46,607 bases of DNA. Source: an uncultured Prevotellaceae bacterium. GTDB taxonomy: Bacteria > Bacteroidota > Bacteroidia > Bacteroidales > Bacteroidaceae. Both the position numbers and the translations under genes were made by a program. Positions 41,373 to 46,607 of the stretch are shown here, in pieces. The DNA is taken from contig CAMVIM010000028.1 in the NCBI GenBank assembly GCA_947167515.1, positions 1-46,607 of the forward strand, given 5' to 3'. A model generated the notes under the pieces. It did no database searches. It was not told the DNA's origin and saw nothing but the letters and a program-made list of their open reading frames with translations. Position 1 is the stretch's first letter; every line of letters starts with the position of its first letter.

Positions 41373-41442
41373 TTAACCCTCATGCCTATGAGATAAGGAA
41401 AGAATAAATTGATAAAAGGACATATAGGATGAACATCCACTT
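41373..41442. repeat. 70-bp dispersed repeat, copy 2
   Basis: Near-identical to 32832-32901. It begins 36 bp after the stop of the orphan nucleotidyltransferase gene, much as copy 1 begins 24 bp after the HEPN gene, and ends abruptly at CCACTT. Confidence 0.9.
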
Positions 41443-41650
41443 TTGGATTCTTGTTTTCCGAATATCGCCAATTGAAAGAAAAATGTACAAGAACTGAAGT
41501 AGATAGTTCACGCCAGAAGGCGTGGGCATTTGCTCGTTTAAGATTGTAAGGCGTTTGGCGACGCTTGGGAGACGTAGACGAAGTAAATTGTCCACGTTTT
41601 CTTTTTGTGCTTTATAAATAACTATTTAATAATTCCAAACAATCAATCAA
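41443..41650. other. Intergenic region upstream of a lipoprotein gene
   Basis: No gene is visible. A small hairpin CACGCC-AGAA-GGCGTG lies at 41509-41524. The last 50 bases are AT-rich and lead into the ATG at 41651. Confidence 0.4.
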
Positions 41651-42934
41651 ATGAAAAAGATTAATTTTTATGCCGTAACACTCCTCACGAGTGTTATGAT
41701 GCTGGGATTCTCAGCATGTAGTTCGGATGATGTGCCCGGAAACGAACAACTGACCCAAAAGGATGAAGCAAAGGTCTATTTTGTCTATACGTTAGACACG
41801 TCAGCTGGTACTTCGATGAACCAGACTCGCGCCAAAGCTGCGAAGACCAACGCCGAGGTGTTCGATGAGTTCTACACGAAAATCAGGAGTGGTGAATTGG
41901 TCGCACCATCTTATGAACTGTCTTTGACGGAAGTCAATACTGGTGCATCTTATTCGTTCAAAGGCAACTGGAAAAGTCATGACCTGATTACACTGAACAC
42001 AGGTACTTATCATATTGTCGGAAAAACGACAGCCGAGGGTGAAAACATCCAGGAAAAGTGCTCGTTCATCTTTGATGAAGTGTGTGATATAGATATTACT
42101 AGTAGTGTGGTGACTCTTCATGCTGTTTACGACAGTTTTCTGCTGATATTCAACAACTCGGATGTTCAGTCGTTACAGAACAATAATGGCACAAGTTTGG
42201 CATCGTTCTTTACGTTCGGCACTTCTTACAAGTATGCCTTCGTAAAGGATCAACTCTATTTGTCAGACAAGAAAAATGATGCTTATATTCTCGGAAAATA
42301 TACCGACGAAGCAGAATTCAAAGTCTTTACAGGCAATCTTAACTTTGAAAAAGGTAAGTACTATGTGTACAATAGTGTATCCAACAGTTTTGATGTGCCA
42401 CCGATGGAAGAAGGCAATGTTCCTAATCACACTTATGTTGATTTGGGATTGCCTTCAGGAAAGAAATGGGCCACAACTAATATCGGAGCCGATACTGAAT
42501 ACGAATATGGTTTATTTTTCGCTTGGGGTGAAATTAATACAAAAACAGACTATAATCCATCTTTATATACTGGAGGATCTTTAGATACGGCTAAGGAACT
42601 ATGGGGTAATTATTGGACTGTTCCATCTGCCTCGGACTTTGAAGAATTGATGAATCAATGTACATGGACAACAACGACAAGAAATGGGATAAAGGGTTCC
42701 GAAGTACAAGGTCCCAATGGAAATACCATTTTCTTGCCTTGGAGTGGTTGGATTAATTCTACGTCAATCATTAGTAGAGGCTCTGAAGGTATATATTGGT
42801 CAAGTACATTAGATGGTGATGGCGCACGTGAATTACGAGTTGGCGAAGCTTTTTGGGATCAAACTCCAGGGATACCGTGGATTGGTACAGACGGACTTAG
42901 TGGAGGTAGAAACATTCGACCTGTTCTTAAATAA
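41651..42934 (+). CDS. Surface lipoprotein with C-terminal paralogous domain
   Basis: A 427-residue lipoprotein, C23 in FSACSSDD. Residues 30-255 are a beta-rich region without a family I can name (YELSLTEVNTGASYSFKGNW, TYHIVGKTTAEGENI). From about 260 the text YVDLGLPSGKKWATTNIGAD, then YGLFFAWGE, NYWTVPSASDFEEL and GIYWSSTLDGDG is the repeated domain common in Bacteroidales and Fibrobacter surface proteins. The DNA of this C-terminal part is visibly richer in A and T than the genes around it, suggesting domain acquisition. A strong palindromic terminator follows. Confidence 0.78.
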   Translation: MKKINFYAVTLLTSVMMLGFSACSSDDVPGNEQLTQKDEAKVYFVYTLDTSAGTSMNQTRAKAAKTNAEVFDEFYTKIRSGELVAPSYELSLTEVNTGASYSFKGNWKSHDLITLNTGTYHIVGKTTAEGENIQEKCSFIFDEVCDIDITSSVVTLHAVYDSFLLIFNNSDVQSLQNNNGTSLASFFTFGTSYKYAFVKDQLYLSDKKNDAYILGKYTDEAEFKVFTGNLNFEKGKYYVYNSVSNSFDVPPMEEGNVPNHTYVDLGLPSGKKWATTNIGADTEYEYGLFFAWGEINTKTDYNPSLYTGGSLDTAKELWGNYWTVPSASDFEELMNQCTWTTTTRNGIKGSEVQGPNGNTIFLPWSGWINSTSIISRGSEGIYWSSTLDGDGARELRVGEAFWDQTPGIPWIGTDGLSGGRNIRPVLK

Positions 42935-42961
42935 CGTGAGTTCGTCGAACTCACGTTATTT
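42929..42961. terminator. Palindromic terminator, 16-bp arms
   Basis: AAATAACGTGAGTTCG (42929-42944) pairs with CGAACTCACGTTATTT (42946-42961). The arms reach over the TAA of the lipoprotein gene. Confidence 0.75.
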
Positions 42962-43035
42962 AGTAAATCCATGCTTTTTTATGGCGGATTACACACGTTC
43001 TCTATTTTTTTCCCTCTGTTTTTTTCTCTCCTTTT

Positions 43036-43067
43036 TTTGAGCATGTGCGGGATTTTCCGTATCTTTG
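43036..43067 (+). promoter_or_regulatory. Promoter of the mobile-element module
   Basis: TTTG (43036-43039), exactly 20 bp and TATCTTTG (43060-43067), about 40 nt before the ATG at 43108. Confidence 0.75.
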
Positions 43068-43107
43068 CAGCCCTTTTTTGTAATAATAACAATCATACTA
43101 CGAGTCT

Positions 43108-43887
43108 ATGAAAGAAAATGTGAATACGGAGGAACTGAGGGAGGCGGCGCGTGAGGTGCGCCGCCAGTTGGAACGTGAGCAAGAGGAGCTGCAGGAGAGG
43201 CATGAGCAGCTGAAGGGATTCATGCTGGCGTTGGAATCGACGGAGGAGGTGCTGCTGGAGAATGAGCGGCTGCGCGAGGAGATGGTGCAGCTGCGGTCGC
43301 AATGGCAGGAGGAGAAGGAAAGGAACACGAGGCTGGAGATGCAGCTGAACGAGATGAGCAAGCTGTCGGCCAGCGTGGCGGGCAAGGCGTCGCAGGACGA
43401 GCTGCTGAAGGCGTTGCGCGTGTTTGTCAACAAGTCGAAGCGCAAGAAGATGGAGAAGCGCATCGCCGTGAAGGAGATGGTGCTGGAGCTGGCCAACGCC
43501 AACGGACTGGTGCTGCCTTCGGACTTGGCGGCGAGCATCGACAGCCTGGACGACGAGCAGCCGCAGGTGGAACAGCCGCAGGCGGCAACGGGCGGTGTGA
43601 CCGAAAACGTGGCGGAGCTGCTGACCGCAGAGGCGCAGGTGCTGTGGCAGCGCTTGCGCGATGCGAGGTTCATCGTGGCCGACGGCTATGCTTTGGCGGA
43701 GGGTGTATCGTCCAACCAGGCTGCGTACATAGCCGACCGCATGGCCGAGCGGTTGCAGATTAGGAAGAAGTGGAAGCTGTTTCAGCAGCTGTGGGGCATT
43801 CCAAATCTGGCTCAGTTGGCCGGCTCTTGGCAGCAGACGGGTAAGCTGCCACCCAGAAGCAACGATATTGACAGGATTGTGAAATAG
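43108..43887 (+). CDS. Coiled-coil protein of a mobile-element module, unknown function
   Basis: A 259-residue soluble protein. Residues 5-100 form a long charged coiled coil (LREAAREVRRQLEREQEELQ and onward, with heptad leucines). A basic patch KSKRKKMEKR (about 110-119) follows, a glutamine/proline-rich linker (QPQVEQPQA) and a C-terminal region rich in alanine with AYIADRMAERLQIRKKWKLF. The gene is much richer in G and C than the lipoprotein before it. First gene of a group that continues with a small protein, a DUF3987-like protein and a primase. I cannot assign a function; a DNA-organising or replication accessory role is a guess. Confidence 0.75.
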   Translation: MKENVNTEELREAAREVRRQLEREQEELQERHEQLKGFMLALESTEEVLLENERLREEMVQLRSQWQEEKERNTRLEMQLNEMSKLSASVAGKASQDELLKALRVFVNKSKRKKMEKRIAVKEMVLELANANGLVLPSDLAASIDSLDDEQPQVEQPQAATGGVTENVAELLTAEAQVLWQRLRDARFIVADGYALAEGVSSNQAAYIADRMAERLQIRKKWKLFQQLWGIPNLAQLAGSWQQTGKLPPRSNDIDRIVK

Positions 43888-43907
43888 TGTAAGAATCAAT
43901 CGGTTAG

Positions 43908-43953
43908 GGTCTTATATAAGTCTTATGGTAAGTCTTATATAAGACCTTTTTTT
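43908..43953 (+). terminator. Terminator with three GTCTTAT words
   Basis: GGTCTTATATAAG (43908-43920) pairs with CTTATATAAGACC (43934-43946), followed by TTTTTTTG. The heptamer GTCTTAT occurs at 43909, 43920 and 43932. A TACCTTTG box at 43967-43974 lies 20 bp downstream and probably starts the next transcript, whose leader has a CCAGC-TCACAT-GCTGG hairpin near 43985-44000. Confidence 0.8.
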
Positions 43954-44102
43954 GTGCCCTTATCCGTACCTTTGCATCGTCAACCAGCTCACATGCTGGG
44001 CGACATGAATAATTAACCTCTGAGTTGGAGCGGATGGAGTCTTCACGTGAATAAAGATGGCCATCGGATTTCTGAAACTTCTTCTCGCTAAAACTCAAAA
44101 TT

Positions 44103-44492
44103 ATGATCAAGATTCAATTCAATGAGACTGACGCAGGTCAGATGACGCTGGATGGCATGATGACATTCGGCACGGTGGACGGGAATCTGCACACGGCAGA
44201 TTTTGTGCCAACCGAGTATGTGGAAATGGAGCCCTGGATGGCTCTGTGCAAAGTGCAGCGCATGAGGGACGGGAACGTCTATGTGACGGAGCTGCCCAAG
44301 CGGGTGAGAAACAAGCCTATCTACCGAGAGGACAACGCGACGTTCTCGCAGGGGCAGGACAGGCGGTGGTACTTCTACTTCTCGCTGGACGAGGAGGAGC
44401 TGCCGCGACTGCCGGAGGAACTGGTGAGACAGGCTGTGGCGATTGCAAGGAAAGTTGTAAATGGCCTTGTAGAGAAAGGTAATTGTAAGTAG
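44103..44492 (+). CDS. Small mobile-element protein, 129 residues, unknown function
   Basis: It reads MIKIQFNETDAGQMTLDGMM at the start, has a beta-rich middle (RDGNVYVTELPKRVRNKPIY, RRWYFYFSLDEEELPRLP) and a helical end (VRQAVAIARKVVNGLVEKGN). No signal peptide or catalytic motif. The last 18 codons are conserved in the decayed remnant at 34728, so this gene is a stable part of the module. It is the second gene, after the coiled-coil gene and before the DUF3987-like gene. Confidence 0.75.
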   Translation: MIKIQFNETDAGQMTLDGMMTFGTVDGNLHTADFVPTEYVEMEPWMALCKVQRMRDGNVYVTELPKRVRNKPIYREDNATFSQGQDRRWYFYFSLDEEELPRLPEELVRQAVAIARKVVNGLVEKGNCK

Positions 44493-44502
44493 TGAGCGAG
44501 TT

Positions 44503-44650
44503 GGTTACAGTTACAGTGGTTACAGTTAAAAAAAGAGGGTATGGTTTCCCTTATAATACTTTATAACTTATTAATATATATATAGTTATATATATAATAT
44601 AAGGGATGACACCCCTCAAAAAAACAACTGTAACAACTGTAACTGTAACC
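44503..44650. repeat. Inverted triple-motif arms, intact copy
   Basis: Left arm 44503-44527 carries GTTACA three times (spacing 6 and 9). Right arm 44626-44650 carries TGTAAC three times in mirror order; 24 of 25 positions pair. Between them lie a GAGGG/CCCCTC pair and an AT-rich palindrome (CCCTTATA...TATAAGGG, 44548-44604). The whole fills the gap before the ATG at 44689. The same layout with different arm sequence occurs at 34796-34947. Confidence 0.9.
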
Positions 44651-44688
44651 GAAGACTGAGAATTTTTCATCTAAAAAGCTAAGAATCA

Positions 44689-46002
44689 ATGAAATACAAT
44701 GTAAGCAAATCAAAGGCTCCCGAGATGCCTAACCTCGGAAAGGGCACAGAATGCATCAAATTGCTGCTCTCACAGGCCTCGAAAGACATGCATGAACCCC
44801 TCGTTCCGATGTTTTTCCCTGTACTTGGCGCACACATCAGCGGCGCAGAATTTCAGTATCCCGACCTCACTTGGAAGGAAATGTGTGGTCAAATGGCCCA
44901 TCTCGTGGCCGATTCGGGCAACAACAAGGGTCAATTGTCACATTTGGTGGAAGCCATCTGCCGCGATTTCCGTCAGCACGACGAGGAGGAACTGAAGAAA
45001 CTGGTGGAATGGGCGAAACTGACCAAGACCCGTGGAGCCAACAAGGAGAAGCCTGCCCGTCCGGACACGGCCATCCTCTTCCCACCCACCGACACCACGC
45101 GTGCGGGATTCCTGCTCAACGCTATGGGCTGTGAGACGTTGGGCGGCAGGACGCAGTACTTCAACCTGCCTGAGGTGGAGATGGCCGACGGACTCTGCGG
45201 CGGTCACAAGCAGGTGTCGCACATGCTCCGAAACATCTACGACAGAGCCAGAGCTGGCGCCATGAGAGCCACAGCCGACGGTGTGACGGGCAATCCCGTC
45301 CTGCGTGCCTGCATGACCATCTCGTCGACCCCTGTGGCAGCCCGTGGCTTCTACAAGAGCGAGCTCTTCAACGGCACGTTCGGCCGCATGGTCTTCTCCT
45401 ACAAGGCACGAGGCAGCCGTAGCGGACGCATTCCCCGACAGGGGCAGTATGGCGACGAGTTCTACAGGAAGCTGGACGAATATCTGGCGCGGCTCGACCT
45501 ATGCAAGGGGCGCTACATCATCCGTCCGCTCAACAAACTGACGGACAGGCTGGCGGAAGATATGGCCTCCATTGCCGACTTGACCGACGACGATGTGCTG
45601 TGGGACATGTCAAAGCGTGCGCTGGTCTCGGCTTGGAAGGCTGGCTGCATCCTCTGGGCGCTCAATGGCCAGACGTGGACAAAGGCGATGGGCGAGATGG
45701 TGGAATGGCTCCTCTATCGGGACATCTGGAGCAAGCTGCGCATCTTCTCAGACCTGCTGAAGGGTGGCGACACCTGCACACAGGAGGCTGCCAAGTCGGG
45801 GCCGAGAAACATGCTCGACTCGCTGCCCAACACCTTCAACGAGGCGCAGCTGGAGGCACTTCGCTTGGAGTCGGGCAAGAGCAAGGAAGGCACGAAGAAC
45901 CAGCTGAAGCAATGGGTGTTCCGCAAGTTCATCACCTACTCGAACCAGACGGGACTCTACACCAAAACCGACGAATATCTGAAAGGCAATGGACAAGTTT
46001 GA
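44689..46002 (+). CDS. DUF3987-like replication protein of a mobile element
   Basis: A 437-residue protein. MFFPVLGAHISGAEFQY (about 41-57), ADSGNNKGQLSHLVEAICRD (a degenerate P-loop position, with K80), IFPPTDTTRAGFLLNAMG and STPVAARGFYKSELFNGTFG with RMVFSYKARG follow the order of DUF3987-like proteins that precede a CHC2 primase in Bacteroidales elements. These are thought to work as helicase-like ATPases in element replication. The Walker A here lacks a standard GKS/T, so ATP use is uncertain. Its last 14 nt overlap the primase gene. A broken relative starts at 34995. Confidence 0.72.
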   Translation: MKYNVSKSKAPEMPNLGKGTECIKLLLSQASKDMHEPLVPMFFPVLGAHISGAEFQYPDLTWKEMCGQMAHLVADSGNNKGQLSHLVEAICRDFRQHDEEELKKLVEWAKLTKTRGANKEKPARPDTAILFPPTDTTRAGFLLNAMGCETLGGRTQYFNLPEVEMADGLCGGHKQVSHMLRNIYDRARAGAMRATADGVTGNPVLRACMTISSTPVAARGFYKSELFNGTFGRMVFSYKARGSRSGRIPRQGQYGDEFYRKLDEYLARLDLCKGRYIIRPLNKLTDRLAEDMASIADLTDDDVLWDMSKRALVSAWKAGCILWALNGQTWTKAMGEMVEWLLYRDIWSKLRIFSDLLKGGDTCTQEAAKSGPRNMLDSLPNTFNEAQLEALRLESGKSKEGTKNQLKQWVFRKFITYSNQTGLYTKTDEYLKGNGQV

Positions 46003-46607
46003 ACTTCAAAGGCTCCGCGACCTCCCGATTGAGGGGGTCGCAGAGCGACTTGGACTCCAGGTCTCGCGACATAAGTGCTTGTGTCCGTTCCATGCGGACA
46101 ACCATCCGAGCCTCTCGTTTTGTGTGAGGAAGAACATGTACAGATGCTTCGTGTGCGGGGCAAGCGGCGGGACGATTGATCTCGTGATGAACTATCTGAA
46201 CAAGGATTTCAAGGAGGCGTGCAGGTGGTTAAGTCCCCTCCCGACCTCCCCAAAAGGGGAGGGGTGCCGTCCGGATGGTTCTTCCCCCCTTGGGGGGATA
46301 AGAGAGGGGCTTGGGGCTGGATTCGACGCCAGTCGTTATGAGCGGTTTTTCGAGCGCCCTTGGCTGAACGAGGCTGCCAAGCAGTTCCTTTTTGCCGAAA
46401 GGCGGTTGGATGAGCGTGTGGTGCGCTGGTGCCGACTGACCTCGTGGCAGGACAGGCGGGGAGTGCCTTGGTTGCAGATACCTTATTATGATAGGGAAGG
46501 GCGTCTGGTTGGCATCCAGAACCGCAACCTCGTGAAAGGTGCATCGCCACGATTCCGATTCCCCAGCGGTTCCCGATGCGGCATCTACAATCTGCCCGTG
46601 CTGAACC
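45989..46607 (+). CDS. CHC2 zinc-finger primase, N-terminal part (cut by window edge)
   Basis: 206 residues are visible. The CHC2 zinc finger is complete: C32, H35, C53 and C56 in CLCPFHADNHPSLSF and MYRCFVCGASGG. After residue 81 the repeat at 46231-46316 adds about 29 residues in frame (SPLPTSPKGEGC and onward), after which primase-like text resumes (SRYERFFERPWLNEAAKQFL, VPWLQIPYYDREGRLVGIQN). The TOPRIM domain should follow beyond the edge. It primes replication of a plasmid-like or integrative element. The ATG overlaps the preceding gene by 14 nt. Confidence 0.88.
   Translation, partial: MDKFELQRLRDLPIEGVAERLGLQVSRHKCLCPFHADNHPSLSFCVRKNMYRCFVCGASGGTIDLVMNYLNKDFKEACRWLSPLPTSPKGEGCRPDGSSPLGGIREGLGAGFDASRYERFFERPWLNEAAKQFLFAERRLDERVVRWCRLTSWQDRRGVPWLQIPYYDREGRLVGIQNRNLVKGASPRFRFPSGSRCGIYNLPVLN
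46231..46316. repeat. Palindromic repeat inserted in frame inside the primase gene
   Basis: CCTCCCC-AAAA-GGGGAGG (46245-46262) and CCCCCC-TT-GGGGGG (46284-46297) sit within outer arms AAGTCCCCTC and GAGGGGCTT. The block is about 86-87 bp and adds no stop codon in the primase frame. It resembles the repeat at 36456-36530. Confidence 0.7.

Noticed and set aside
43093-43899. 268-codon minus-strand ORF
   Set aside because: Antisense to the coiled-coil gene; leucine, arginine and glutamine runs are typical of the reverse of a GC-rich coiled coil.
45501-46127. 208-codon plus-strand ORF overlapping the end of the DUF3987-like gene
   Set aside because: Out of frame with both the DUF3987-like and primase genes, whose junction is explained by a 14-nt overlap.
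1-46607. tRNA or rRNA genes
   Set aside because: No tRNA cloverleaf with a TTCRA loop and no rRNA stretch was recognised in the intergenic regions.

Overview
The window looks like a Bacteroidales chromosome, most likely Prevotella or a close relative. Many genes carry the Bacteroidetes promoter TTTG-N19/20-TANNTTTG, often in the form TACCTTTG. The gene content also fits: Mfa2-type fimbrial lipoprotein, BspA-type leucine-rich repeat lipoprotein, glutaminyl-cyclase-like M28 lipoprotein, DUF2723/GT117 membrane protein, B-type succinate dehydrogenase and an IS1182 transposase. Species cannot be fixed from the sequence alone.

Layout. 1-1470 (minus): an EcoRI-family adenine methyltransferase coupled by an ATGA overlap to a DUF262 protein cut by the window edge. 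1471-3154: gene-free and repeat-rich, ending in a roughly 410-bp nested inverted repeat. 3155-5735 (minus): a stand-alone kinase-fold protein and a secreted GH16-GH43 fusion enzyme. 6168-10901: a small conserved-looking protein, ribD, a leucine-rich lipoprotein, recX and a fimbrial-type lipoprotein. 10992-14281 (minus): an operon of bcp, an S11 D,D-carboxypeptidase and a CBM48-type esterase. 14458-18317: an ATPase, a DUF4160/DUF2442 toxin-antitoxin-like operon with a frameshift, and a complete IS1182-family element. 18327-23141 (minus): a double-DTG aspartic protease and sdhCAB. 23142-24538: no large gene, but a promoter, structured leader, 25-codon hydrophobic peptide gene, terminator and a 4 x 23-bp palindromic array. 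24539-30589: two FKBP isomerases, a GT117-type glycosyltransferase and a NodB-type deacetylase. 30685-34450: an Lrp regulator, rdgB, a complete MntA/HEPN toxin-antitoxin pair and a BspA-like protein. 34532-35183: a truncated HigA-type antitoxin fused to a decayed mobile-element remnant. 35448-40756: M28 cyclase/peptidase, sufE, an MsbA-like ABC exporter, a thioesterase and dprA. 41019-42934: an orphan MntA-like gene and a lipoprotein. 43108-46607: a GC-rich mobile-element module (coiled-coil protein, small protein, DUF3987-like protein, CHC2 primase) running off the edge.

Most interesting signals. (1) The intergenic region of the 43108-46607 module and its decayed relative at 34728-35183 share architecture: two 25/26-bp inverted arms, each of three copies of a short motif, around an AT-rich palindrome. 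The motif differs (ATGACA in one, GTTACA in the other) but both arms changed together, as expected of a conserved structure or element-specific binding site. (2) A 70-bp near-identical repeat lies just downstream of both MntA-type loci. (3) The 23425-24300 locus combines twin dyads, a consensus promoter, a structured leader, a membrane micropeptide, a strong terminator and an exactly 23-bp-periodic palindrome array. (4) The methyltransferase-DUF262 pair is a candidate defence system.

All family names come from reading motifs by eye; no database search was possible.
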